From CBFFRJ01 sp051486985 (lineage in GTDB: Bacteria > Pseudomonadota > Gammaproteobacteria > Enterobacterales > Enterobacteriaceae), in contig NZ_JAHVDV010000002.1 in NCBI RefSeq assembly GCF_051486985.1, positions 186,001 through 250,000 of the forward strand: a stretch of DNA of 64,000 bases, read 5' to 3'. Both the position numbers and the translations under genes were made by a program. This document shows positions 31,570 through 40,838 of the stretch, one piece after another. The notes below the pieces were generated by a model. It worked only from the letters and a program-made list of their open reading frames with translations. It was not told where the DNA came from and did no database searches. Position 1 is the first letter of the stretch; every line of letters begins with the position of its first letter.

Positions 31570-32856
31570 ATGAACACGACCTTGCTTGCCAGCGTGGTGA
31601 AGAAAAACCGCGCCCGTTTGATCCCGTTTATGCTGATGCTGTATGTGCTTGCGTTTCTCGATCGCTCCAACATTGGTTTTGCGAAAGAGACTTACCAGAT
31701 TGATACCGGCTTGAGTAATGAAGCCTATGCCCTGGGGGCGGGGATCTTTTTTGTTGTTTATGCCTTTTTAGGGGTGCCGGCGAACCTGCTGATGCGCAAA
31801 TTTGGCGCCCGCTACTGGATTGGCGGTACCACGCTGTTGTGGGGATTTTTGTCTGCGGCAATGGCATGGGCGGATACCGAAGCGAAGTTTTTACTGGTAC
31901 GCACGTTGTTAGGCGCTGCCGAAGCCGGTTTCTTCCCCGGTATGATCTACCTGACCTCCCAGTGGTTCCCCCAGCGTAACCGGGCCAGCATCATGGGGCT
32001 GTTTTATATGGGGGCACCGCTGGCCCTGACGCTCGGATCGCCGCTCTCTGGTGCACTGCTTGAGATGCACGGCTTTATGGGGCACCCCGGCTGGTTCTGG
32101 ATGTTCCTGATTGAGGGGCTGCTCGCGGTGGGCGCGGGGATCTTCACCTTCTACTGGCTGGACGATACACCGGAACAGGCCCGCTTTCTGACTGCCGATG
32201 AAAAAGAGGTGCTAACCCGGCAGCTTGCCTCTGAAGAGGAGACCAAAGTCACCTCGCGTCTCTCTGATGCATTACGTAACGGGCGGGTGTGGCAACTGGC
32301 GATTATCTATATGACGATTCAGGTGGCGGTCTATGGGCTTATCTTCTTCCTGCCCACCCAGGTGGCGGCATTACTGGGCACCAAAGTTGGCTTTACCGCC
32401 TCGGTAGTGACGGCCATTCCCTGGGTTGCCGCACTGTTCGGCACCTGGCTTATTCCCCGTTACTCCGACAAAACCGGTGAGCGTCGCAACATCGCCGCCT
32501 TCACCCTGCTGGCCGCCGGACTGGGAATCGGTATCTCGGGACTGGTCTCACCGGTGCTGGCAATCCTCGCCCTGTGCGTAGCCGCCGTGGGATTTATTGC
32601 GGTACAGCCGGTCTTCTGGACCATGCCCACCCAGCTGTTATCCGGCACGGCGCTGGCGGCGGGGATTGGATTTGTGAACCTCTTTGGCGCAGTGGGTGGA
32701 TTTCTGGCGCCCATTATCCGGGTTAAAGCCGAAACCATGTTTGCCAGCAGCGCTGCCGGGCTGCTGACGCTGGCTGCCGTCGCCATTGCGGGGTCGCTGA
32801 TCATTTTCACATTAAGCGTGACGCGTCAGGTGGCGCAGCACAACGCGCATCAATAG
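31570..32856 (+). CDS. rhmT: MFS transporter RhmT, probable L-rhamnonate uptake
   Basis: RhmT is a major facilitator superfamily permease of the anion:cation (ACS) group, with 428 residues and 12 predicted transmembrane helices. The family signature is seen in YVLAFLDRSNIGFAKE and AEAGFFPGMIYLTSQWFP. Substrate assignment to L-rhamnonate rests on its place between rhmD and rhmA and on the E. coli YfaV orthologue. The start follows a CCAAGGAATCATTC ribosome-binding region. Confidence 0.92.
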   Translation: MNTTLLASVVKKNRARLIPFMLMLYVLAFLDRSNIGFAKETYQIDTGLSNEAYALGAGIFFVVYAFLGVPANLLMRKFGARYWIGGTTLLWGFLSAAMAWADTEAKFLLVRTLLGAAEAGFFPGMIYLTSQWFPQRNRASIMGLFYMGAPLALTLGSPLSGALLEMHGFMGHPGWFWMFLIEGLLAVGAGIFTFYWLDDTPEQARFLTADEKEVLTRQLASEEETKVTSRLSDALRNGRVWQLAIIYMTIQVAVYGLIFFLPTQVAALLGTKVGFTASVVTAIPWVAALFGTWLIPRYSDKTGERRNIAAFTLLAAGLGIGISGLVSPVLAILALCVAAVGFIAVQPVFWTMPTQLLSGTALAAGIGFVNLFGAVGGFLAPIIRVKAETMFASSAAGLLTLAAVAIAGSLIIFTLSVTRQVAQHNAHQ

Positions 32857-32870
32857 AGAAGGACACGTAA

Positions 32871-33680
32871 ATGAATGCAGAGGCGATTTTATCTAACCCC
32901 TTTAAAGCCGGGTTGCGTAAGGGTGAGACCCAGATTGGATTGTGGCTCAGCTCAACATCCTCCTATATGGCAGAGATAGCGGCGACCTCCGGCTACGACT
33001 GGCTGTTAATTGATGGGGAACATGCGCCCAACACCGTTCAGGATCTTTATCACCAGCTGCAGGCCATTGCCCCGTATGCCAGCCAGCCGGTGATTCGCCC
33101 GGTGGAAGGAGACCGGGCACTGATTAAACAGGTGCTGGATATCGGCGCAAGAACGCTGCTTATTCCTATGGTGGACAGCGCGCAGCAGGCGCGGGATATC
33201 GTGGCGGCCACACGTTATCCCCCGGAGGGAGTGAGAGGTGTCGGGGCTGGCGTCGCCCGCGCGGCACGCTGGGGGCGGGTTGAACGCTATATGGCACGTG
33301 CCAATGAGGAGCTTTGCCTGCTGATTCAGGTAGAGAGCAAACTGGCGCTGGAGAATCTCGATGAGATTTTGACGGTGGAGGGGATTGATGGGGTGTTTAT
33401 CGGTCCGGCCGATCTCTCCGCCTCGCTGGGTTACCCTGATAACGCCGGTCATCCGGAGGTGCAACGCCTGATCCAGGATGCCCTGAAGCGTATTCGGGCA
33501 GCAGGAAAAGCAGCAGGTTTCCTGGCGGTGGATCCGCAGATGGCGCATCAGGCGCTGGCGTGGGGAGCGAACTTTGTCGCCGTCGGCGTCGATACCATGC
33601 TCTATACCGAAGCGCTGGATAATCGCCTTGCGCAGTTCAAAACTGTCGTCAGCCCGGCCGCGCAAAAAACGAGCTACTAA
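32871..33680 (+). CDS. rhmA: 2-keto-3-deoxy-L-rhamnonate aldolase RhmA
   Basis: RhmA cleaves 2-keto-3-deoxy-L-rhamnonate to pyruvate and L-lactaldehyde; it is a class II (metal-dependent) HpcH/HpaI-family aldolase. It has 269 residues (267 in E. coli). Active-site motifs are LLIDGEHAPN, RPVEGDRALIKQVLDIG, IQVESK (metal Glu) and GVFIGPADLSASLG (metal Asp). Its last 32 bases overlap the end of glpC on the opposite strand. Confidence 0.95.
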   Translation: MNAEAILSNPFKAGLRKGETQIGLWLSSTSSYMAEIAATSGYDWLLIDGEHAPNTVQDLYHQLQAIAPYASQPVIRPVEGDRALIKQVLDIGARTLLIPMVDSAQQARDIVAATRYPPEGVRGVGAGVARAARWGRVERYMARANEELCLLIQVESKLALENLDEILTVEGIDGVFIGPADLSASLGYPDNAGHPEVQRLIQDALKRIRAAGKAAGFLAVDPQMAHQALAWGANFVAVGVDTMLYTEALDNRLAQFKTVVSPAAQKTSY

Positions 33681-34908
33681 GCAACTTCCCGCCAGCGTCG
33701 TCGCTGGCGGGGTTAGCCTGGCGCAGCGCCTGAGCCAGCAGGGTGAAAGGGTGCTCGCAGCGTTTGCTGGTGGACATCTCAATCTGCCATTTACAGGTTT
33801 CGCAGTCGCAGACCACAAGATCAGCGCCGCTCTCTTCAATCTGGCGGAATAAAGGATCGCCGATGGCCTGAGAGGTAGGATAGTTCTCGCGTTTGAAGCC
33901 CCATGTGCCCGCGATACCGCAGCAACGAGAGTCCAGCACCGTCAGTTCAAGCCCTGGAATGCGTCGCAGCAGGTCAAGGGTGTAATGCGTCCAGCCCATT
34001 TTCTCCATATGGCAGGGGGTATGATAGACCACTTTTAAAGGCAGGGTGCGCAACGGTAATTCAGCCCCGTCCGCCAGTTTGCGCCAGACCCAGCGGGTAG
34101 CCAGATCGATATGTGAGCGCAGATGCTCGTTATCCACCCCCAGCAAATGCGGGTATTCGTCTCGCAGCGTAAAGGTGCAGGTCGTGGAGGTGGCAATGAT
34201 CGCTAAACCATCGTTATTCACGCGTTGTTCAATGGCCTGTAGATTAAATTCGGCCTGCTTTTTAGCTTTTTCGATATAGCCATTGGCGATAAGCGGCACG
34301 CCACAACATTTCTCTTTTTCCAGCAACTGCACGCCGATCCCCATCGCATTGAGCACCTTCAGCATGTCTTTACCCAACTGCGGGTTATTGTAGTTGACGT
34401 AACAGCCGTGGAAGAACGCCACCTGCTGAGTGAAGTTTTTCTGCTGTTCTGCGACCGAACGATACCAGCGGCGGAAGGTGCCGGTTGCATATTTTGGCAG
34501 CATGCGGCGATGGTCGATTTTCAGCGCCGCATCCAGCAACTGACGGACGGGTTTTAGCCCCGTAGCGGCATTAACCAGTGGAGCAAAGGGGGTGGACAGA
34601 GACCCCATCACGTCGGTGTGGCTGAGAATAGCGTTACGTAAGGAGCGCGTTCCGGGCGCATGTTTTGCTTTGGCGCGCTGAATGATGTCACCAATTTTCA
34701 CCCCGGACGGACAGGCCGTTTCGCACCGTTTACAGTTGGTGCAATACTTTAGCGCCTCGTCGAACAGCGCCGGATCTTTCAGGCGCAGGCGTTCACCGTC
34801 GGGGCCGGATTGTTTTGGGCCGGGGTAGAGGGGATTGACCGCACTTACCGGGCAGACGGTGGTGCAGGCGGTGCATTTGATGCAGCTTTCAAACCGGGTG
34901 ATTGTCAT
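33649..34908 (-). CDS. glpC: Anaerobic glycerol-3-phosphate dehydrogenase subunit GlpC
   Basis: GlpC is the iron-sulfur membrane-anchoring subunit that passes electrons from GlpAB to menaquinone in anaerobic growth on glycerol-3-phosphate. Two ferredoxin-type motifs are near the N-terminus (CIKCTACTTVCPV and CTNCKRCETACPS). Two CCG heterodisulfide-reductase-like motifs follow (CCGVPLIANGYIEKAKKQ and CCGIAGTWGFKREN). It has 419 residues, about 23 more than E. coli: after LLAQAL the frame continues as a Ser/Ala-rich tail ending FFARPG, whose last codons lie inside rhmA on the opposite strand. It overlaps glpB by four bases (ATGA). Confidence 0.95.
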   Translation of the reverse strand: MTITRFESCIKCTACTTVCPVSAVNPLYPGPKQSGPDGERLRLKDPALFDEALKYCTNCKRCETACPSGVKIGDIIQRAKAKHAPGTRSLRNAILSHTDVMGSLSTPFAPLVNAATGLKPVRQLLDAALKIDHRRMLPKYATGTFRRWYRSVAEQQKNFTQQVAFFHGCYVNYNNPQLGKDMLKVLNAMGIGVQLLEKEKCCGVPLIANGYIEKAKKQAEFNLQAIEQRVNNDGLAIIATSTTCTFTLRDEYPHLLGVDNEHLRSHIDLATRWVWRKLADGAELPLRTLPLKVVYHTPCHMEKMGWTHYTLDLLRRIPGLELTVLDSRCCGIAGTWGFKRENYPTSQAIGDPLFRQIEESGADLVVCDCETCKWQIEMSTSKRCEHPFTLLAQALRQANPASDDAGGKLLSSSFFARPG

Positions 34909-36161
34909 TTATTCTCTCCTGCAGCGCAGATTTCATCGGCAGCAAACAGGGCCGTAACGGCACAAACCCCGCCGCCGCACCCTTGTGCTATGGCATCAAA
35001 TCCGCCCAGCACCGAGCCGATAACGTACAGATTCTCCACTTTCTCTCCACCACGCAGCCCGTGGAGCTTCTCGTCCGTCACTACGCCGAATTGCTGCCAC
35101 GGCTGGGCATCAAAGAGATCGTCGCGGTACCACGTTTCACGTGCGCCATGTTCAAGCACATCGAGGTTAAACACGGCTTCACGTACCTTTGTGCGCTCCG
35201 CTATCAGGCCATTACTGAAGAAGCTGCCACTGGCAAGAACCACATGCGCTGCGGTGAGCGGAATGTCTTCATTTTTGCGCGTCCAGAGAGTGGTAACCCG
35301 GTTTTCTACCATGCTGGCATTCATCACCTCGTCGCCGGGCATCCAGGTGCCGCCACTGCGTACAAAACGCTGTTGCAGCAGGGTCTGCATTCGGGAGCCT
35401 GGCACCGAAGGCGGAAGGGTCGGCAGCAGGAATATCGGGCAAGAAAGTGACTGATTTAGCGCGGCAAAAACCTCACTGTTGGTCAGCCCAAAACAGGCTG
35501 GCAGATAGAGCATGTCGTAGCGGCGGCTAAGTGGGAGCAGGGCGCGATAGAGTTCATCGTAGTTGTCCGGATTATCGAGAACCCTGGCGATAGTCACTGA
35601 GCGAAACTCACTGGGGTTATCGCGAAGCCTGTCCAGCACTGGTAACTCTATCTCTTCTGCACTGGCATTGATGCCGTGGTCACGAAGCGAGGCGGCGATG
35701 AGCGATGGCTGAAAATCCAGAAAACCACTGATACCTGTCACGCCAATGGCGCTGCTGGTCGCCGGTTTAAGAGGCACTTCAACAGGGCTTAACCACGCCT
35801 GGCGAAAGGTCCCAAGGGGAGTAACACGCTGATGGGGCGCGTCGACATCGCCCTGAAGCGCGACACCGCACTCTGCCAGCAGGGTTTGGGCGAGTGTCGC
35901 GTAGTGATGGACACGTTGCGCGCCGAGCAGGGCATACGGGTGAGGAGTGTGCATGGCGCGCAGGGCGTTAACCGCATCATCTATCGCTTCCACCGGCTTA
36001 CCGTCTGGCAGATGGGAGAGCAGATCGAGCGAGCCGGAGGAGAAGCTGAGGGCGCTCTGCCCACGGCTGACGATGGCACAGCGCTGGCCCTGTGCCTGCA
36101 AACGAATGCCGCACAGTAAACCGGCCAGCCCGCCGCCAATGATGACCGTATCAAACTTCAT
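34905..36161 (-). CDS. glpB: Anaerobic glycerol-3-phosphate dehydrogenase subunit GlpB
   Basis: GlpB is a flavin-binding subunit that links catalytic GlpA to GlpC. It has 418 residues from the ATG at 36161 (MKFDTVIIGGGLAGLLCGI), the family N-terminus with its FAD dinucleotide motif GGGLAG; a longer frame upstream lacks family similarity. The C-terminus has a second flavin motif, VIGSVLGGFDAIAQGCGGGV. The start lies within the last 11 bases of glpA. Confidence 0.95.
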   Translation of the reverse strand: MKFDTVIIGGGLAGLLCGIRLQAQGQRCAIVSRGQSALSFSSGSLDLLSHLPDGKPVEAIDDAVNALRAMHTPHPYALLGAQRVHHYATLAQTLLAECGVALQGDVDAPHQRVTPLGTFRQAWLSPVEVPLKPATSSAIGVTGISGFLDFQPSLIAASLRDHGINASAEEIELPVLDRLRDNPSEFRSVTIARVLDNPDNYDELYRALLPLSRRYDMLYLPACFGLTNSEVFAALNQSLSCPIFLLPTLPPSVPGSRMQTLLQQRFVRSGGTWMPGDEVMNASMVENRVTTLWTRKNEDIPLTAAHVVLASGSFFSNGLIAERTKVREAVFNLDVLEHGARETWYRDDLFDAQPWQQFGVVTDEKLHGLRGGEKVENLYVIGSVLGGFDAIAQGCGGGVCAVTALFAADEICAAGENK

Positions 36162-37773
36162 GAGATGACTCCTTCTCCAGCCCGCACAGTCCCTGATAAA
36201 CCCAGCGGGTAAATTCGCTTTCGCGCAGCGCATCGCCCCAGGCGATGGGCTTCACCCCTTTCCAGCGCTCATTCAGAAATGCAGAAAGCTGTTGCAGTGA
36301 CTGCGTGTCATGGGTGACCCGCAGACTGGCAAGCAGGCCCGCGGCGCGGCAGGCACATAGTTCGCCCTGGCAGGTGCCCATTCCCACGCGGGTACGGCGA
36401 CGTAAATCCAGCAGGGAGGTGACGTTAAGATTTTCCACGGCATACCGGACCTCGCCCGCGGTCACCGCTTCGCATTCGCAGACCAGGCTACGGTTGTGAC
36501 GATGGCTTCCCAGCCAGTCCGGGGTGCGGTCCCCGTGACGATAGACGACTGAACCACGTAGCGGAACGGGCAGAGAGATAATCCTCTCCAGCGTTTTTTC
36601 CGTGGGTTGTTGGGAGCCAGGCAGAGGGGTTATCGCCGTGGTACAGGCGGCGCTGTGATTGAGTTTGCGGCAGACCGCGTCGGTTGCCCACTCCGCCATT
36701 AGCCGGTATGTCATCAGCTTGCCGCCGGTTATGGTAATAAACCCTTCCATACCGTCACGCGCAGCGTGATCGAGCAGAACAATGCCGCGACTGACGTTAC
36801 GTCCGGTTGGATCATCATCACTGGCGACCAGCGGACGGACGCCGGCGTAGCCGCGCAGGATGCGCGTTTGCGCCATGCGGGGGGCCAGTTTCTCCCCTTC
36901 GCGCAGTAAAATATCCACCTCCTGCGGCGTGACCCGGGTGTTATCGATGTCCCGGTAATCAATGTGGGTGGAGGTGGTGCCAATCAGAGAAATAGTGTCG
37001 CCCGGTACCAGTATGTCGGCGTCAGCCGGTTTGCGGCAGCGGTTAATCACTTGCTGATTGATGCGGTGATCGAGGATGAGTAAGGCACCCTTCGCCGGGA
37101 ACATACGGATGCGCAGATCGGCGTATTCCGCAATCTGTTGCCCCCAAATCCCGGCAGCGTTCACCACCACCGGCGCATGCAGGGCATAAACGTCGTGAGA
37201 CTGAGGGTGAAGCAGCTGCACGCCAGACACCCGGTCTCCGTGGCGAATCAGACCGCAGACCGCATGCCCGGTCAGGATCACTGCCCCATGTTCACGTGCA
37301 TCGAGCATATTGCTGGCGGTCAGACGGAAGGGGTCGACGGTGCCGTCCGGTACGCGTACCGCGCCCGTCAGCGTCGGATTGACGCTGGGTTCAATGCGTA
37401 TTGCTGCTTCAGGCGTAATGGCCTCTGCATTGATGCCTGCTTTCTGACAGGCAGCAATAAAGCGCTGCTGATACGCCATGTCATCTTCCGGCAGCGTGAT
37501 GAACAGCCCGCCGGTCGGTTCAATGCAGTGGCTGGCAATACGTTTGAGGATCTGGTTTTCTGCGATGCACTCCCGTGCGGATTCGTTATCCGTCACTGCA
37601 TAACGTGCGCCGCTGTGCAGTAAACCGTGGTTGCGGCCCGTTGCACCCGTGGCAATATCATGGCGTTCAACCAGCGCCGCCCGCAGACCCCGCAGGGCGC
37701 AGTCCCGGGCGATCCCGGCCCCGGTCGCCCCTGCGCCAATGATGATGACATCGAAGTCATTTACGTTGCTCAT
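36151..37773 (-). CDS. glpA: Anaerobic glycerol-3-phosphate dehydrogenase subunit GlpA
   Basis: GlpA is the catalytic FAD subunit that oxidises sn-glycerol-3-phosphate to dihydroxyacetone phosphate under anaerobic conditions. It has 540 residues from the ATG at 37773 (MSNVNDFDVIIIGAG), chosen because AGGA lies eight bases upstream; an ATG nine codons earlier has a poorer site. The FAD motif GAGATGAGIARDCALRG is near residue 13. The C-terminal BFD-like [2Fe-2S] domain is marked by CECEAVTAGEV and CQGELCACRAAG. It is the first gene of glpABC, divergent from glpT. Confidence 0.96.
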   Translation of the reverse strand: MSNVNDFDVIIIGAGATGAGIARDCALRGLRAALVERHDIATGATGRNHGLLHSGARYAVTDNESARECIAENQILKRIASHCIEPTGGLFITLPEDDMAYQQRFIAACQKAGINAEAITPEAAIRIEPSVNPTLTGAVRVPDGTVDPFRLTASNMLDAREHGAVILTGHAVCGLIRHGDRVSGVQLLHPQSHDVYALHAPVVVNAAGIWGQQIAEYADLRIRMFPAKGALLILDHRINQQVINRCRKPADADILVPGDTISLIGTTSTHIDYRDIDNTRVTPQEVDILLREGEKLAPRMAQTRILRGYAGVRPLVASDDDPTGRNVSRGIVLLDHAARDGMEGFITITGGKLMTYRLMAEWATDAVCRKLNHSAACTTAITPLPGSQQPTEKTLERIISLPVPLRGSVVYRHGDRTPDWLGSHRHNRSLVCECEAVTAGEVRYAVENLNVTSLLDLRRRTRVGMGTCQGELCACRAAGLLASLRVTHDTQSLQQLSAFLNERWKGVKPIAWGDALRESEFTRWVYQGLCGLEKESSHEV

Positions 37774-38048
37774 CGTCCAGTCCTTCCACCGCGAAATCAT
37801 TTTTCACATTTAGCCACACTGGCACTGTGGTTTGTTTGATATCGCGCATATTCGAACAAAAAACGAAAATGAAAAGGACGTTTGCTGCGTGAACCTGGAG
37901 CTTTGTCATAATTCTGTAACATAAACAGCGACAGTTGCGTTTTTCTTATTAGACTTTCCTTACTATTAGGGCCGCAGAAACATACCGTAGTTTCGTTTTC
38001 ACTCATGACAGTAATAAATAACGAGAAATACACGCCACGGAGGCTAAT
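37774..38048. promoter_or_regulatory. glpABC / glpT divergent control region
   Basis: This 275-base AT-rich region must carry promoters for both operons. In E. coli the equivalent holds GlpR and CRP operators. I see degenerate GlpR-like half-sites (ATATTCG and TTCGAACA near 37849-37858, CGAAAATG near 37864) and a -10-like TACTAT at 37961-37966 for glpT. Individual operators could not be assigned reliably. AGGAGG-like CACGGAGGCTAAT precedes glpT. Confidence 0.45.
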
Positions 38049-39401
38049 ATGCTGAGTATTTTCAGACCTGAAGCGCATCGGGAGAGAGTTGCCCCTGCAC
38101 ACGTTGATCCTCTCTATCGACGCCTGCGATGGCAGATTTTCCTGGGCATTTTCTTTGGTTACGCTGCCTATTACCTGGTACGCAAAAACTTTGCTCTCGC
38201 GATGCCCTATCTGGTGGAGCAGGGGTTCTCCCGTGGGGATTTGGGGTTCGCGCTGTCCGGCATCTCCATTGCTTACGGATTTTCCAAGTTCATCATGGGC
38301 TCGGTGTCGGATCGCTCGAATCCGCGGGTATTTCTTCCGGCCGGATTGATTCTTGCCGCTGCCGTCATGCTGTTTATGGGCTTTGTGCCCTGGGCCACCT
38401 CCAGCATCGCTGTAATGTTTGTTCTGCTATTTTTGTGCGGCTGGTTTCAGGGCATGGGCTGGCCACCCTGCGGGCGCACCATGGTGCACTGGTGGTCGCA
38501 GAAGGAGCGCGGCGGGATAGTCTCTGTCTGGAACTGCGCGCACAATGTGGGCGGCGGTATTCCACCGCTGCTGTTCCTGCTGGGGATGGCCTGGTTTAAC
38601 GACTGGCGGGCGGCACTTTATATGCCAGCATTCGGCGCGATCATCGTGGCGCTGTTTGCCTTTGCCATGATGCGTGACACGCCGCAGTCCTGTGGCTTGC
38701 CGCCGATTGAAGAGTACAAAAACGATTATCCGGACGATTACAGTGACAAAGCGGAAGAGGAGCTGACGGCGAAGCAGATCTTTATGCAGTACGTCTTCCC
38801 GAACCGTCTGCTGTGGTATATCGCCATCGCTAACGTATTCGTTTACCTGCTGCGTTACGGCATTCTTGACTGGTCACCCACCTATCTTAAAGAGGTTAAG
38901 CACTTCGCGCTGGATAAGTCCTCCTGGGCCTATTTCCTCTACGAATATGCCGGGATCCCTGGCACCTTACTCTGCGGCTGGATGTCCGATAAAGTGTTCC
39001 GGGGCAACCGTGGCGCGACAGGCGTCTTCTTTATGACGCTGGTGACCATTGCCACCGTGGTTTACTGGCTTAACCCGCCGGGCAATCCGCACGTGGACAT
39101 GGCCTGTATGATTGTCATCGGCTTCCTGATTTACGGCCCGGTCATGCTGATTGGCCTGCATGCGCTTGAGCTGGCACCGAAAAAAGCGGCCGGAACGGCC
39201 GCAGGCTTTACCGGCCTGTTTGGCTACCTTGGCGGGTCGGTGGCGGCCAGCGCCATCGTCGGCTACACGGTCGACTTCTTCGGCTGGGACGGCGGCTTTA
39301 TGGTGATGATCGGCGGCAGTATCCTGGCGGTGCTACTGCTGATAGTGGTCATGATCGGTGAGCGCAGACACCATGCGCAGGTAGCGACGAAGCGTCAGTA
39401 A
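38049..39401 (+). CDS. glpT: Glycerol-3-phosphate transporter GlpT
   Basis: GlpT exchanges external glycerol-3-phosphate for internal phosphate across the inner membrane and is also the uptake route for fosfomycin. It is an MFS protein of the organophosphate:phosphate antiporter family, with 450 residues (452 in E. coli) and 12 helices. The substrate-binding Arg in YLVRKNFALAMPYL (TM1) and the conserved GMGWPPCGRTMVHWW are present. A terminator follows directly; the glpQ gene that follows glpT in E. coli is absent. Confidence 0.97.
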   Translation: MLSIFRPEAHRERVAPAHVDPLYRRLRWQIFLGIFFGYAAYYLVRKNFALAMPYLVEQGFSRGDLGFALSGISIAYGFSKFIMGSVSDRSNPRVFLPAGLILAAAVMLFMGFVPWATSSIAVMFVLLFLCGWFQGMGWPPCGRTMVHWWSQKERGGIVSVWNCAHNVGGGIPPLLFLLGMAWFNDWRAALYMPAFGAIIVALFAFAMMRDTPQSCGLPPIEEYKNDYPDDYSDKAEEELTAKQIFMQYVFPNRLLWYIAIANVFVYLLRYGILDWSPTYLKEVKHFALDKSSWAYFLYEYAGIPGTLLCGWMSDKVFRGNRGATGVFFMTLVTIATVVYWLNPPGNPHVDMACMIVIGFLIYGPVMLIGLHALELAPKKAAGTAAGFTGLFGYLGGSVAASAIVGYTVDFFGWDGGFMVMIGGSILAVLLLIVVMIGERRHHAQVATKRQ

Positions 39402-39407
39402 CGTCAT

Positions 39408-39433
39408 AAAAAAGGGCCGAAAGGCCCTTTTTT
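39408..39433. terminator. Bidirectional terminator, glpT / yfaE
   Basis: AAAAAAGGGCC-GAAA-GGCCCTTTTTT: a six-base GC stem extended by A/T runs on both sides, between the convergent glpT and yfaE. Confidence 0.95.
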
Positions 39434-39686
39434 ACATCTCAATCTCAATATCGCCTTTTGCCCGGCAACAGCAGGGCAAAATTTCGTCCGGCTGGATGAA
39501 GGCCAGCGGTTCAGTCAGCCAGTCCACCTGGCCTGAGACCAGGCGGCAGCGGCACGAACCGCAATAGCCTTCACGACACTGATACTCTACCGTCACCCGG
39601 TGTGACTCCAGCGCCACCAGCAGAGAAGGGTGCTCTTCCTGACACTGAAGCTCAGTGCCCGTCAGACGCAGGGTTACGCGTGTCAT
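39432..39686 (-). CDS. yfaE: [2Fe-2S] ferredoxin YfaE, NrdB cofactor maintenance
   Basis: YfaE supplies electrons to restore the diferric-tyrosyl cofactor of NrdB. It is a plant-type ferredoxin of 84 residues with ligand spacing CREGYCGSC followed by a Cys near the C-terminus (LPCCCRA). Its start overlaps the nrdB stop (TGATG), consistent with a shared operon nrdAB-yfaE. Confidence 0.95.
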   Translation of the reverse strand: MTRVTLRLTGTELQCQEEHPSLLVALESHRVTVEYQCREGYCGSCRCRLVSGQVDWLTEPLAFIQPDEILPCCCRAKGDIEIEM

Positions 39687-40816
39687 CAGAGCTGGAAGTT
39701 GCTCAGATCGTCAGTATCGACTTCAGAGTCGATCTGGCCGACCAGATAGGAACTCACTTCCACTTCCTGTGGGGCAACCTGCACGTTGTCAGATACCAGC
39801 CAGGTGTTGATCCACGGAATGGGGTTAGAGCGGGTCTGGAACGGCAGATCCAGACCGACCGCCTGCATGCGGATATTAGTGATGTACTCAATGTACTGCC
39901 AGAGAATGTCTTTATTCAGGCCAATCATGGAGCCGTCGCGGAACAGGTATTCTGCCCACTCTTTTTCCTGCACGGCAGCCTGAACAAACAGGTCATAGCA
40001 CTCCTGCTTGCACTCCTCGGCGATCTCCGCCATTTCCGGGTCGTCGGCCCCGGAACGCAGCAGGTTCAGCATATGCTGAGTGCCGGTCAGATGCAGGGCT
40101 TCATCACGGGCAATCAGACGGATGATTTTGGCGTTGCCTTCCATCAGCTCGCGCTCGGCAAAGGCGAAAGAGCAGGCGAAGCTAACGTAGAAGCGAATGG
40201 CTTCCAGGGCATTAACACTCATCAGGCACAGATAGAGTTGCTTTTTCAGCTCACGCAGGTTCACGGTCACGGTTTTACCGTTAACGGTATGCGTGCCTTC
40301 CCCCAGCAGATGCCAGTAGCTGGTCATCTCGATCAGCGAGTCGTAGTAATGGGCAATCCCTTCCGCACGTTTCTGGATCTGTTCATTCGTCACAATGTCA
40401 TCAAAAACCACCGAGGGATCGTTGACGATGTTACGGATAATGTGGGTATAGGAGCGGGAGTGGATAGTCTCTGAGAAGGCCCAGGTCTCCACCCAGGTTT
40501 CCAGCTCGGGAATTGAGATCAGCGGCAGCAGCGCTACGTTCGGGCTACGACCCTGAATAGAGTCCAGCAGCGTCTGATATTTCAGGTTGCTGATGAAAAT
40601 ATGTTTTTCGTGATCCGGCAGCGCCTGGTAATCAATGCGGTCGCGGGAAACGTCCACTTCTTCCGGACGCCAGAAAAAGGAGAGTTGCTTTTCGATCAGC
40701 TTTTCGAAGATGTCATATTTTTGCTGATCGTAGCGCGCCACGTTCACCGGCTGACCGAAGAACATAGGTTCCAGCAGCTGATTATTTTTCGTCTGTGAAA
40801 AAGTGGTATAGGCCAT
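39686..40816 (-). CDS. nrdB: Ribonucleotide reductase class Ia beta subunit NrdB
   Basis: NrdB houses the diiron-tyrosyl radical that starts ribonucleotide reduction in NrdA. It has 376 residues, as in E. coli. Iron ligands lie in LETWVETWAFSETIHSRSYTH (Glu and His, with the radical Tyr in SRSYTH), and later ligands in IARDEALHLTGTQH. The C-terminal peptide (VDTDDLSNFQL) that docks into NrdA is intact. AGGACTCACATCGA provides the ribosome-binding site. It is separated from nrdA by 105 bases containing a repeat. Confidence 0.98.
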   Translation of the reverse strand: MAYTTFSQTKNNQLLEPMFFGQPVNVARYDQQKYDIFEKLIEKQLSFFWRPEEVDVSRDRIDYQALPDHEKHIFISNLKYQTLLDSIQGRSPNVALLPLISIPELETWVETWAFSETIHSRSYTHIIRNIVNDPSVVFDDIVTNEQIQKRAEGIAHYYDSLIEMTSYWHLLGEGTHTVNGKTVTVNLRELKKQLYLCLMSVNALEAIRFYVSFACSFAFAERELMEGNAKIIRLIARDEALHLTGTQHMLNLLRSGADDPEMAEIAEECKQECYDLFVQAAVQEKEWAEYLFRDGSMIGLNKDILWQYIEYITNIRMQAVGLDLPFQTRSNPIPWINTWLVSDNVQVAPQEVEVSSYLVGQIDSEVDTDDLSNFQL

Positions 40817-40838
40817 TCGATGTGAGTCCTGTTATTGA

